Assembly (NCBI GenBank): GCA_013396915.1
Contig: VWZL01005129.1
Location: 62,001 to 126,000 of the forward strand
Direction: 5' to 3'
Source: Stercorarius parasiticus
Lineage: Eukaryota; Chordata; Aves; Charadriiformes; Stercorariidae
DNA length: 64,000 nucleotides
The notes under the pieces were generated by a model. The model did no database searches and had not been told where the DNA came from. It saw nothing but the letters and a program-made list of their open reading frames with translations. The position numbers and the translations under genes are program-made. Each line of letters begins with the position of its first letter. Position 1 is the first letter of the stretch. Below are positions 23,907 through 35,568 of the stretch, piece by piece.

Positions 23907-26900
23907 GGAAAACAGTGCCATTCATGTCACAGACCCATCACATGGGAGTGTCCGATTTCTCAAAATCGGGTGTCGTGTATTTCATTATGTATTCAGATAG
24001 TCTAGCAAGTGTCACACGATTAGTAATTAAGTGATGTTCCTGGGCAATACTATGTGAATTCCTAAGCCCTCGAGGAACTTGGTGATTTATTCAGGGCCGA
24101 AAACCTGGCTTCTGTTGCCACCAGGAACTTGCCAGCTATGGAGGTGCTGTGTCCGAGATCCACATAGCCAGCGTCCATCACCTGCTAATCGCACTAATGC
24201 CTAGGCACAGGAAGCCCTTGTGAAAGATGCATCGCTCAAGGCAGTGCTCTCCTGCAGCCTTCACAGAGCCTTGGTGACCCCAAATACCACACACACACCC
24301 CTGGCATATGTCACATGGAGTTACCAGAGTTAACGCAGGCAATTATCACCTATGTGAGGTATGTCTGGGGGCTCAGAATGGGAGTTCTGAAGACATCAAC
24401 AGTTTCATTGTTGTAATGGATCTAGAAAATGTCTTCTGGAACGGGGTGTATTTAATTGTACCACTGGCTGCTAAGAGACTGCAAAAGCCAGACCAAAACA
24501 AATGAATGCATTTCACACAAATGTTTCCAAGCCTTTTTCATGGAGAGCCATAATGTTAACTCAGTAATTCTGCTATGTATTAGATTCCTGGCTTGTCCTC
24601 TGTCATTTGGCCAGGAGAAAAAGTATCTGCGGGGAAGAATGGAAGATCTGTGGTTATTTGACTCCTGCAAAGGCTTGGCAAAGAGTTGTATTTCTCTTCT
24701 TCAAACACAACATGGTTTGGTCATTTTTGTCCTACATATAGCAGGGTATTTCTTTCCTATTAGGAAAATATATATGAAGGCGGTACAGTATTATGATAAT
24801 TAGATGTTGAGGCACACAGGAAAGTCAATCACTGAAGTACTGTTGCCTCTCACTCCTTTAGTTTCTTGTATGAAACTTCCCTCCTGTGCAAGCTGAAGTT
24901 TACCTGGTTCCAGGCTTTGGCTGCAGCTTTCTTCCAGATAAAGATTCACAGGATGCTTCTCCTGAGGACCAGTTTGGTTTCTGAGAACTGCTTCCAGATT
25001 ACGGCCTCAGAGATCGAAGTTACAGAGCTGTCAGAACATCTCACTAGCTCTTCCTACTTCACCTTTCCAGGAAGAGCCACACGCTTCAACATCCAGAAAT
25101 ATAAGATTGCCATAAACCAGAAACAATCTCCTGAGTCAAAAACAATGTCAGTCATAAATCATTTCAGTACAGGGAAAAGGGCTGGGAAAGAGGTAGGTTT
25201 ACACTGCCCATCAGAAATGGATAGCTCCATAAGAAAAGCATGCTCCATCTGAGGCTGTTGGCTTTTCATCCTGTTTTTCATATCTCTCATTCCCTTTGGG
25301 TAGCATACTTTGACATTTCTTATGAGATTTCTCCAGTTTTAGTGGACCAGCAAGTGTTTGTTATGAGTTCATTGAAAAGTACATCTCAGACTTTTATCGC
25401 AACACCTTTAAAAGTACCTAAATCACTAGATGCCTGCAGTAAAAAAAAAAAAAAAAAAGAGAAAAAGGAAGATAGCTTCCTCAGAAGCTGATTTACAGCC
25501 TCCAGGATTGATTTTACCTTCTTATCCCGTTACCTTATGCTGTGTGGAGTGCAAGCAGTAGAACAAAGAGCAGAAGAGGACACCTTGGCTAAGGGGGCAT
25601 CTTGCAAGTGGTGTGAACATGAGAAAACACTTGTATTACAGCCCGTGTTACCTGTGTTACTTACAGTACAGTTACTTATTTCCCCTGTGTAAAAGGGTGG
25701 GTTTGACAGTGGTGATAAAGGGAATCACCTCTCTGCTAAACAAGGACCAAGAAAATAGCTGCTCTTGTGAAATGGTGAGAAAATAGAAATGTCCGTGAGG
25801 TTCTGTGAAGAAACACGTCATGTCTTGAAGAGCACTGCTCTTCCCTGAAAAAAAAAGGCAGAAGTCCATGGACAGCAGGTGGGATGGGGAGGGGAACTGC
25901 AAGGTGGCCAAGATGTCCACGTTGTGCTGGCAGAGGCACAAGCTGAAGTCCCTCTTGCAGCTGCCATGAGACAGGGAAGCAGGGAAGAAAAAGCAGACTG
26001 GCAGTATGCTGGGGCTAATTGGCTCATCTGTCTGGGCAGGCCACCATGCAATGTAGGCTTCAAGTCTTTCTAAGGCTTGACTGGAAATTAATTAACAGAT
26101 GTTAACGCTTTTGGCATAAATAAGCCAGAAAGTGATGCCAACGGAAAGTGAATCAAAGGAAATGATTGCAGAGGAGAAGATTTAACACTGAACTTTTCAC
26201 CTCCATCAGGTAGATGTTGTTTAGTCACCGGGCACAGGCTCAGACCTGTGCAAGTGCAACTGCACTGTTGCTTCTCCACTGCTTGGAGTCCAAAGGTTAG
26301 CTGGGGTTTGCCCCTCACACGCTGGCCGCATAGGGTTGTTAAAGCTTTGAAACGTGGAAACAGTCAGAATAAAGATTCTGCCCTTCTGTTAACTTTCCGC
26401 TCCTGTATCATTTTTATGTGACACTTCCATTTGCATCGTCTTTTATTTATGGCGCTCTACAGTACCCTATGGCTAAGCTTTTGATTCTAGTTTTTGCATA
26501 TCCTTGAGTCTTTGGGACAGGTTTCCTGAACTGCTTTCTCCAAGACAAGCTCACATGTAGGAGCTGGCAGCTGCTGTGACACAATCACTGCTTGCTCCTT
26601 CTTCCTTATTTTGGAAGTACGTGGGGGTCTCCCTGCACCAAGCTGTGTAGCTGTTTTAGAGCACTGCAGCAAACAGAGTTTCTCTTCTGAGACATATTTA
26701 TATCTGTTCTAACTGCCACCAATTGTCACCTCAGTATCTGCTCAAAGACTGCTCCCTGCCAAGCTCAGTGAGGTGACAGTTACCTCTCTTTTTGATTTTG
26801 TAGATCTGGTACAGTGGAGTTAAACCCAGTGTTTAGTTTAGGTCCATTTGTATCCAACTTATTGAATAAAGTCCTATGAATCACAAACAAAACTCAGAGC

Positions 26901-27869
26901 TATTCCAATCTGAGGTGACTCACTTTTTGGCCAGTTTTCGGACAGTATGACATGTGGAGGCTCCTTAAAGAAATAATTCACTTTCTGCACTAAAAAGAAA
27001 TAAACAAAAAAAGGAGGACAAAAACACAGTTGGGGTAAACACATGTAGTTTTACTTCGTGCCTTTTTAAAAAAACCTCTTTCCGTAGTTATGTTGCTGTA
27101 CAAAGGAAAGCGTCACAGCTATACATCTTAATTTAATTCAGCACAGCAAAATTAAAAGAACAAATTAGTTGAGAGGCAGTAAGAGGGGTCTAATATGTCC
27201 TGTCTTTCCATTTTTTAGCAGTAAAGACTATATTTATCTAGTTTCTTTTTTATTGATGTTGATCCCCAAAATGTTCTTCCTATGACCCCTCAAGAAATCC
27301 ATCTCTCTTTTCTTTCCAAAGCTCTCCAGCTGGATGTGACATGTGTGCTTTGGATGGAGGTGGAATTTGGGCGGGGGAAGATGATGAAAGGTCAAGAGAA
27401 GTTTAAGGGGAAAACAGCTTCTCTAAACACTTCAGTATTCATGGAGTTTGGCAACATTGAACTAACCACTGAGACCTAAACCTTGTATCTCGTTTCTGTG
27501 GGCAAAAACGAAGAATTATTTTTGGCACTCTGTGGATTTAATGGCTGTTCCAGTCTTTCTTTAGAAACTACTTCAAAGACATTAATTAAAACCCTTTTGT
27601 CTCATTGTTTGCATGCTGGTCTTTGAGTTCAGTCATAGATCTGAACTAGCATAAAATTAACCTCCATAACAAATACTGATGCCATTCTATGGAGAGGTAG
27701 GTAATTTTCGTGATGCTTTCTTACTCAGATGTCAATTCCATTCCTCACTATCTTGTAAGTGACAGCCAGCAAACAACAAGTCCACGGTGTGGTTAGGTTT
27801 CACTCCCACATACTAACTGGTCACACCGGTGAATAGTGCAGCTTGAGAGGTGTAAATTACCTAAATATC
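23907..27869. other. Intergenic stretch, no gene recognised
   Basis: About 4 kb. A 128-codon + frame at 24866-25252 has no recognisable domain. An A run of 18 lies at 25441-25458. Nothing else was supported. Confidence 0.45.
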
Positions 27870-28996
27870 CCCTGGGAAGCAGCAATGTAGTTGAAACCCG
27901 CCTCATCTCAAGGTATCCACCACCAATGCTGACTTCATATTTAGGCTTTACAAGCAGGTCATGGCAGAAGAAGGTGACAGGAACATTTTATTCTCTCCTT
28001 TGACCCTTTCTACTGCCTTTGAAATGCTCTCCTGGGGAAGCAAAGCATCCATGTGGAGTTGGCTCCACAAAGACGTCACCTGACAGAGACAGAGGAGCAG
28101 GAGATCCATGGAGGTTTTCTTTCACTTACTGCTAAGCAAGGTTCGGCTGAGCTAATGCAATGTCTTGCCTGTAAATGACAGCCCAGAAGGTTCTGGACGA
28201 TGACAAAGAGATGCATGATGCTGAAGCTGGCAGAAACTGAAAAGAACATCAACGAACAGTTTGAATGTAGAAAATTCTAATTAGGAACATATTTTTACCA
28301 TGCGGTGGTTAAATACTGGAAGAGGTTGCCCAGAGAGGTTGTGAAATCACTGTCCTTGAAGGCATGTCCCTGAGGAACCTGATCTAAGCAGGCATGTTTT
28401 GACCCGAGGGTTGGACTAGGTGACCTCTGGAGGTTCCTTCCAACCTAGATTTTGATTCTAAGATACTGTTGCAGAGGCGCAAAAACCTGTGGGGAAAATG
28501 CACTGGCACACTTGTTGACTATGTTTTCTTTAAAACTAAAATATGTTGCACAGAGGGACAGTCTCAGAAACATAATGTTTTAGCGTTTGGTTATGACCTC
28601 CAAGTTTTAATATTTCTCTGCCATATTGATTGATTATAAGGTTGCTGGAAGAAACCATTGGACAACACAGCTGGACACAATTTGAACAAGATTTTGTTAC
28701 TGAGTGGATGCACGCTTTTTGTTAGAGGAGCACACCTCTCTCTTTTCTGCTTCAGTCTCTTCCTGACATTTCCAGTTCTCTGCTCTCCACTGGGTCCCTT
28801 TCCAGCCCCTGGGCTGCGTTTCCTCAGCTGCAATCGCCCCAGGGGGTCACTGCATCAGGGACTTCCCTTCAAACTTCTGCTGTTCAATCCCTGTTCCCAT
28901 GAAATTTGCCCAGTTTCTCTGCAGGATCTTCACAAAGCCCTGCTGAATTTTGCTGGGAAGCTCAGGGAGGCTGCACTAACCAGGGCCGCTGAATAA
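27870..28996 (+). pseudogene. Serpin pseudogene B, SERPINA1-like, interrupted by CR1
   Basis: Decayed copy most like gene 4. An exon 2 remnant starts near 27880 (CGCCTCATCTCAAGG, matching the N-terminal part of gene 4) and translates as TNADFIFRLYKQVMAEEGDR, NILFSPLTLSTAFEMLSWGS, then loses frame with a stop where FNLTE is expected. It resumes with TETEEQEIHGGF. After a CR1 insertion (28269-28463) the exon 2 end returns as LVDYVFFK near 28510-28534, with no donor. An exon 3 stub follows TGATTATAAG at 28640 (GCWKKPLDN, matching GYWEKPFNN). Exon 4 is absent. An exon 5 stub after CTCTGCAG starts near 28925 (DLHKALLNFAGKLREAA) and ends at TGA before any reactive loop. It cannot encode a serpin. 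Confidence 0.88.
28269..28463 (+). mobile_element. CR1 LINE 3' end inserted in pseudogene B exon 2
   Basis: The segment carries CTGGAAGAGGTTGCCCAGAG, GTTGGACTAGGTGACCTC and GGTTCCTTCCAACCTAGATT, which are the standard CR1 3' terminal strings, ending TTTGATTCTAAGAT. It splits the serpin exon 2 remnant: INEQFE lies before it and the NYVFFK equivalent after it. The pseudogene copy therefore predates this insertion. Confidence 0.85.
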
Positions 28997-31884
28997 AGGA
29001 TTAGTGCTTGTTCTCAGCAGTCATTGATTGTCATTCATCATTCGTTGATCATTCAGCGGTCATCGTTGATTGTGACTGTAGGTTAAACTAACTGTAGCAA
29101 AAAATGAGGAAACCTTGGCTTTGAGTTTTGGGTTTGGGAATCCATGTAAGGCAAATTCCTGATCTTGCACTTGTACTATGAACATCAAAATGTGAACAAA
29201 AGGAAAGGTGTCATTTTTACAGTATAAATGAGGATGCTGTAAACTTAAACCTGTGACTATGTCTGTGCAGGCAATGCTGCCTTGAGAAGCCTCGCTCTAC
29301 ACTCAGGGCCCTTTGCACCCTGACACAATGGTACATGCTGGAGATAGTACGGCTTAGGGGAGTGGCCACATGGATTGTGGGGTTTTGGGTGATCCAATCT
29401 TTTGACATACCCGAACGACTAGAATATGAATTTCGTATAGGCATTGCCAGTGTTTAGCTTGAAAACAGCCCCTATCAAAACTCAAAATGAAGAACATGTT
29501 AATCTTGTTAACTGGGACCTGCTTTTAAATTGGATGGGGGGAAGCAAAGTTTGTATGAGCGGGCAACTTGGAATTGCAAGAATTCAACCACACAATACTC
29601 GAAAAGCAAAGAAAACTTGCAAGGAGTGATCTTTATTTCATATGCGTACATGCATCACCAGCCAGCTGTACTAACCGACCGTGTGCCAGCAGCAAACTGT
29701 CAGATTAGATTGGGCTAATTAAACCTTATTATTTTGTTAGGCATGGCTCATTTAACAGCCACTGCGTAACTGTTCACAGAAATGTGCCAATTCTTGCAGC
29801 CCTAACCAAGCAAAAACACGAGGCTAGAGTTTTCTTTAATATCCATTACAAAAATCAACACGATTGTCTGCCATGGAAGTATAAACACGGTACATCAGAT
29901 CAGAACAACCTTGCACACGAACTGTGGTTGTATTAGAGCTAAGAGCAAAATTGTGTTTCTTTAGCGAATGTGCTGAAGAGAAAAATCAAGGAAGCCCGTG
30001 AGAGACATTTTAGTGCATCTGGAACCTGTGTCTGCACGTCTAATGTAAGGCTGCTGGTTTTAAGAAGTCTCTTTTAAGCCAATCATTACTCCTCAGAAAA
30101 TGGTTAAATAACAGCTACTTACGACCAGTAAGACTTTTCCATAGACAAAATTCCCACTAGCGTAACTAGAGTTTTCAAAGTTGGAGTCTTAAAATTGCTC
30201 TTGTTAAGTCACAGCAGGGCTCCTGGATAAAAACATGACTTGGCCAGCAAATATCAAGCACCTTAACATTTCTTTCAAGCATCTGCCAAATGTAAGCATG
30301 AAGTACAGATGATTATTAAGATATTTTTGGTTTGGTTCATAAACATGGATTTAGAAAATCTGCTTCCAGCCATTCTGGTGTAAGAAGGTTGCTTTTCACA
30401 TGACGCAGAAATAAATTCTACGCTTTTTCTCTGAATCAATAAATACTGTACATGGACAAGAACCTTTTGAGGGTTTAATGAATGAAATAAAATGGGATTA
30501 TATCCTTTCTTTACTGAGGTTTTAGAGCTGCAATGTTATCTTCAAGGCGTTGCAATATGAAAATGGTAACACAAGCATTTTGCACATCTCTATAATGGAG
30601 CTGTGTTTCTCACTGCACTTCTCTAGTTGGGAGTGCTTTTACATAGGTAACTGTTAAAAGAAAACTAAAGAAAATCTTGAATACATTTTAAAACTATGAA
30701 ATATGAAATTTGTTATCCTACAGTCACCATTTTTATGGCAGTCAGGAACTGAAATCCTGCTGTATTATGCTTGACTGACATGTGAACCCCAGTTCTATGT
30801 AGATTCAATGAGAATCATAGATGTACATTCCTTCTGGATAATTTGACAATACCATTCATCATCTGTAACTTCCACAGTCATTGTTTGAAATGGATATGTC
30901 TACCTCTCAAATTATGCAAATTATTATATGAAAGACTCATTAGAGTAACAAGCTCCTGACTTAGAGGTCTCATTAATCTTCATACAGTATAAATGAGCAT
31001 GCAGGATCTGTCAAATGGGATAACAGAGCTAAGACAAATATTCTTGGAAAAAGAAATGCCGGGAAAGATTCCTACATGAACCACCACCAGGTTGAGTGTG
31101 GCTTGTCTTCCATGCATCCTCCTTCCCTGCTGACTTGAAGGTCAGGGGCCAGCAGACCTTTTAGTCCTGTTCTAAGAATGGAAATTCATGGAAAAATATG
31201 ACTGGAACCATGTATATCTGTAGGTAGGTTCTTCAACCTGACACTGACTACTGCTCCAGAGCTCTGGCTCCCCCCACAATGACTGCATCCTTTCAGCTAG
31301 AGTTTGGTGCTAGGGTAAGCAGTGGTGAATTTTGGCAATGTATATACTGTCTTTGTGGATGGGACACGAAGACAACCCGGGGCCCGCTGATACAGAGTGG
31401 TTCAGATGTGATTAAACCAAGGCTCAAAGAAAGCCTCTGAGTGCGGGACTGTTTCTGAACTGATGCTAAGTTAATTTGGAGGAAAAACCAAGTTGCATGT
31501 TAATTACCCCTTCTGCTCTGCTTTTCATAGAACAGAAAGTTAGCTTGGTCTAGCATGTTGTAGCAGGTGTCCAAGCTGCGTGGTCAGGAAACTAAAGCCC
31601 CAAAGAAGGCCATAACACACCTCAGGAGATGTTTTAGCACTTGCGTCATGAGCTGGCAATAAGCTAGGAAGATATATCTGGTAGAGCAGCTGCTCATGGC
31701 CATGGACCTCTTCTCTCCAAAGTGTGTTTGCCTATGGCAATTATGCATGTTTTGGGACAGCAAACATTAAAGCCAACTGGCCCGGCGATCACTGACTTCT
31801 ACCTGCTCTGCATGGCTACATGTGGATGGAAAATAGTTTCGTCAGCATTTTTCTGCATCCTGAGATAATTCTGTTTTGATCCAT
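28997..31884. other. Intergenic stretch, no gene recognised
   Basis: About 2.9 kb. It starts with a short patch of repeated CATTGATTG/TCATTC words near 29020-29075. No coding exon, RNA gene or intact mobile element was recognised. Confidence 0.45.
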
Positions 31885-31916
31885 GTAACGTTTAACAGAA
31901 GCGTAAATGCTTAACG
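31885..31916 (+). promoter_or_regulatory. Duplicate serpin-type promoter element upstream of gene 3
   Basis: GTAACGTTTAACAG at 31885-31898 matches the gene 3 proximal element GTAATGTTTAACAG (33192-33205) except for one base. It is followed by TGCTTAACG at 31908-31916, like the TGCTTAA box of gene 2. Flanking sequence such as GGCAGCACAGAACAGCC also resembles the gene 3 leader region. No GTAAGT donor follows, so it may be a dead or alternative promoter. Confidence 0.5.
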
Positions 31917-32261
31917 CTGCTCAGCTGTATGACTAAAGAGGCAGCACAGAACAGCCAACAGCCTGACTGTCTTGGAGCACTGTGAGCATCTCACCCTTTT
32001 TTCCTCAAAGACTGCATTTGTGCAATGAAGCATTCTAGCTTATACACTCATTTAATTCAAATGCAGTGGTTTTGTGGCTGTCAGAAGAGACCAGTCTGCT
32101 CCGTCAAGCCTCACCTGACCTACGCAGGTGCTCCAGGCGACAGCAGCAATGGTTACTCTAGTAAGAAAAAAAAGGAAATTCAAAATCAAAGTACGTAATA
32201 GCAAACTTTGTCTATAGCTAAAACAAGCACGCGGAGTTCAGCTGTATTCTGGAAAAAAAAA

Positions 32262-32344
32262 AAAGAAAAAGAAGAAAAAAAAAGAAAAAAGAAAAAAAGA
32301 GAAAAAAAGAAAAAAAAAGAAAAAAAAAACAAGAAAAAAAAAAA
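32262..32344 (+). repeat. A-rich purine tract (A-run/G interruptions)
   Basis: About 80 bases of A runs interrupted by single G's and one C. It is a simple repeat, possibly a decayed poly(A) tail or a homopurine microsatellite. No retroelement body was recognised immediately to its left. Confidence 0.85.
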
Positions 32345-33191
32345 GACCTGAGGCCATAGCTACTGTGCAGGGAACCTAGATGCATGACCAAGGCTGTGGA
32401 TTCCAGTAGATAAAGTACCTCTGAAAACAGCAGAGCTGGGGACTGGGAACAGCCATGCTTACACTATTTTACTTACACAGCTCCTTGGCTCTTCAGGATC
32501 CAGGGAATCGTGTCAGCCCTTCCTGAGCGGACGGTAACAATTCCTGAAAGGTGCAGCAGAGGCACAGAGGGACTGAGCAGGCATTCTCCTGGATGGCTGA
32601 TCAAACCACGTATCTAAACAGTTCACCTGGCCATAAATGCTGGTCAGCCAGCTTCACAGAACTTACCGTCTTTCGGAAGAATCCCAGGAAATTGAAATAA
32701 ATCTTTACAAGAAGGCTGAGATTTATTGTTTGAGACTGCCTTGATTTGTTATTGGTTGATGTTAATAGGTTGCTCTCTTCTGTTATTTGCTATTCTTTGA
32801 GAGATTTGGGACTGCGCCTTGGTTTTCTGTTTATATATATTACAACAGTTGTATTTGTGGTGCTCCCTGCAGCTCCCTCACCCTGGCCCTGGCCTTCAGA
32901 GCTTAGCGCTGGGCAAAACCGTGTGTCTCCAGGTGAACAGTTCTCTCCGTCTCAGGTAGAGGTGGATAGAGCAAAGAGCAAAATAGCTGCCCTTGGCACA
33001 AAAATTGCATTTCCAATAAATATTTGCTTAGGAGTTGCATACCCTTTGGGATGTAACACTCCGCTGTACTGACCAGCTGGGTCTTTGCTCCCTGGAGTGG
33101 AGAGATGTGGACACATGCATACGATGTCCAAGAAAACTAGCTTCATCAGCATTCAGCTTTGTCCTTCTAGGTAATATGTATTTGAAGCCAT
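32345..33191. other. Intergenic stretch, no gene recognised
   Basis: A 108-codon frame at 32746-33072 was examined and shows no known motif. Part of this stretch (about 33060-33190) appears loosely similar to 31740-31885, consistent with a local duplication that includes the promoter. Confidence 0.4.
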
Positions 33192-33205
33192 GTAATGTTT
33201 AACAG
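33192..33205 (+). promoter_or_regulatory. Candidate proximal promoter element of gene 3 (HNF1-like half site)
   Basis: GTAATGTTTAACAG contains TAATGTTTAAC, which differs by one base from TAATGATTAAC in the HNF1-like site of gene 2. It stands 75 bp before the proposed leader-exon donor. The role is inferred from homology and position. Confidence 0.5.
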
Positions 33206-33224
33206 AGGAAAACAGCAGCATGAG

Positions 33225-33280
33225 TAAAGCAGCAAGAAACAGCACAACCCATACGAGAGCAAGATCCTTCTGAATGTAAT
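33225..33280 (+). other. Candidate non-coding exon 1 of gene 3 (5' UTR); start approximate
   Basis: The sequence ends in GCAAGATCCTTCTGAATG plus four bases and is followed by donor GTAAGTACTC at 33281. The 22-base spacing from GCAAGATCC to the donor is identical to that upstream of gene 2. It would splice to the acceptor before 34899, giving a leader intron of about 1.6 kb. Confidence 0.55.
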
Positions 33281-33285
33281 GTAAG

Positions 33286-34898
33286 TACTCAGTTATCTTT
33301 ACCTTAACAATTTTGATGCAGCTGTGTGGCATTTAGCTAGTGAGTCGTGAAGCATGTTTGCTTTCAAGGGTGAAACCCGGTTTCTAAGCACTCAAATGAC
33401 AGCAGAACTTAATTTCAAGAAATATTAAACAGCAAATTGTGGGGATATGTTATAGCAGTTCCACAGAGCATAACTCTGCTCTGAATATTTATCCCAAATA
33501 GCTCTTTCACACCTAGAAGAAATCTAGAAATCTGTTTCATTAACAAGGGGGAAGTATTCTGACTTCCCGACTGTCGATCTTATTTTTTATCATGACTAAC
33601 ATTCCCTAAACCTTACAACCAGATAACTGAAATGGAGGTGAATGAGCTGTCTTATTTACACCAACAGGGTCCAGACAGGATTCACAAATATTGATTTTTC
33701 TATGCCAGCCTACCCTGTAAATCCGGATTTCCTCGGATCTCACAGAGCAAAACTGCAGAAGGACAAGCTGGCTCCTTTTCACCCAAATCTTAGTGGTCAG
33801 AGTGCTGACACAGGGTGGGGGAAGTCCCAATAAATATCTCCTGGTCTGCTGAACCCTTCTCTCTGAGTCCCTTTGCCATTGACTGGGGCTGAGCAGGTAA
33901 CTCAAGTGATCTTCTTCCCTGAAGCTGGTCCGCTTCGAGTAGGACATTAGGTGTTGCTTTTCTACTCATTAGTACCATTTTTAATTGGAATAACTCTTAC
34001 CTGTTTTCTGACAGGTTAAACATCCTAGACACTACAAATCATCCCAACATGTTCTTGGTCTAACCTGCAAAAGAAAAAGCAATAAATAAACAAACAAACA
34101 AAAAAAAAATGGTCACAATTATCAGAAACGGCCAAGATGCCCCAACCCAGGCTCTTTGCTGAGGGCTACTCTGGCCACGGGGCTATTTGCCTTACGAAAG
34201 GAGGCTTTCCTGTTTGGAAAGACAGGAGGGGCTAAGCCCACGCCAGTCACCTCACCCTCCCATGGCCAGGATGGCGGCGGGTACACACAGAGAGGAATCC
34301 ATCTGGAAGACATGCATCACATGAGCGGTTGTTTAAAATAAAGCAGCATATTCTGGTCTAATCAGGTCCTGAAGCAGAAAATTTTTACCAGCTCTCATGT
34401 GATTAGTCACTTTGTATATTAAAATGAGTCAGGAATGAGAGAAAGAATAGCACTGTCATTTGACGTACGCCTCATTCAATAATCCTGAGAGTTCTTAGAG
34501 GTAAACATAAAAGAATCAAGAATTGTTCCTGATGAGCTGCCTCACCGTAGACCAGATTTACACAGAGACAAAAAAAAAGAAAAAGAAAAAGACTTCTCAC
34601 TTGTTCTCTCCCTCTTGGTCTTATTTTTCTTTAATACTCACATGTTTCTTTCTCTAATAACAAGGGACTTTTGTAGCTGGAGTAAAGAAGAACTGAAGTA
34701 GGCAGCAATGGATAGGAATTACAGAAAAACTTAGAAGTGCAAGGATTTAAAAAACACTTCCATAGTAAAGGAGCAGGTCAGGAGATAACAGAGATTACCA
34801 GGTAGCCGTTGAAGGTAGTAGCAGATGGAAATAAAAGATGAGATGTTGACACAGCTGACGTCCAGCATCCAAGTCCATCTCATGCTTTTTCCACACAG
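33286..34898. other. Leader intron of gene 3
   Basis: About 1.6 kb without recognisable exons. It has a CAAA-rich stretch at 34080-34110 and a GC-richer patch near 34136-34290. Open frames on both strands show no family signature. The 258-codon minus-strand frame at 34731-35507 is a shadow of the gene 3 exon. Confidence 0.5.
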
Positions 34899-34910
34899 TG
34901 GCTGCAAAGG

Positions 34911-35568
34911 ATGATGAAGGCCACCCTCCCGCTGTGCTTGCTGGTGGCCATGCTTCACCTCACTGTCCACAGCCTGACCCGGACTGACCACCACAATGAC
35001 AAGCCCAAGGCAACTGATCCCCAGGAGCCACATCCCCATGAGGGAGATCCTCTGGAGTCCTGCCGACAGATAGTCTCCAGCAACACAGACTTTGCCTTCC
35101 GGTTTTACAGGCAAGCAACCACCCAAGAACCTGGCAAGAACATTTTCTTTTCCCCAGTCAGCGTCTCTGCTGCCTTTGCCCTGCTGGCCCTGGGATCCAG
35201 AGCCACCAGCCAGGCTCAGGTGCTGGAAGGGCTGGCCTTTAACCTCACGGACACCCGGGAGGAGGAGATACACAACGGCTTTCGTCACCTCCTCCTCTTG
35301 CTGAACCGCCCTGGCAGCCAGGTGCAACTGAGCATGGGGAATGCCCTGTTCATGAACAAACACCTGAAGCCACAGAAAACATTTCTGAAGGACATCAAAA
35401 AACTGTACGAAGGAAAAGTTGTTTCTAGTAACTTCCAGAATTCCACTGAAGCTAAAAAAGAGATCAATGATCATATAAAGAACAAAACCCATGGGAACAT
35501 AAACCAAATACTTGAAGACCTCGATTCAAACACTCTAATGGTAATTGTTAACTACATTTATTTCAAAG
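34911..35568 (+). CDS. Gene 3 coding exon 2
   Basis: The exon opens at 34899 after TTTTTCCACACAG, with 12 bases before the first ATG. It encodes the signal peptide through NYIYFK and ends one base into a split codon. The donor is GTAAGT at 35569. Confidence 0.93.

Noticed and set aside
24866..25252. 128-codon + frame
   Set aside because: No family motif, AT-rich intergenic setting and no matching splice signals.
32746..33072. 108-codon frame upstream of gene 3
   Set aside because: No motif; it overlaps a loosely duplicated promoter-flanking region, so a protein role is not supported.
34731..35507. 258-codon minus-strand open frame
   Set aside because: It lies entirely antisense to gene 3 coding exon 2 and its 5' flank; the + strand reading is a clear serpin with splice sites.
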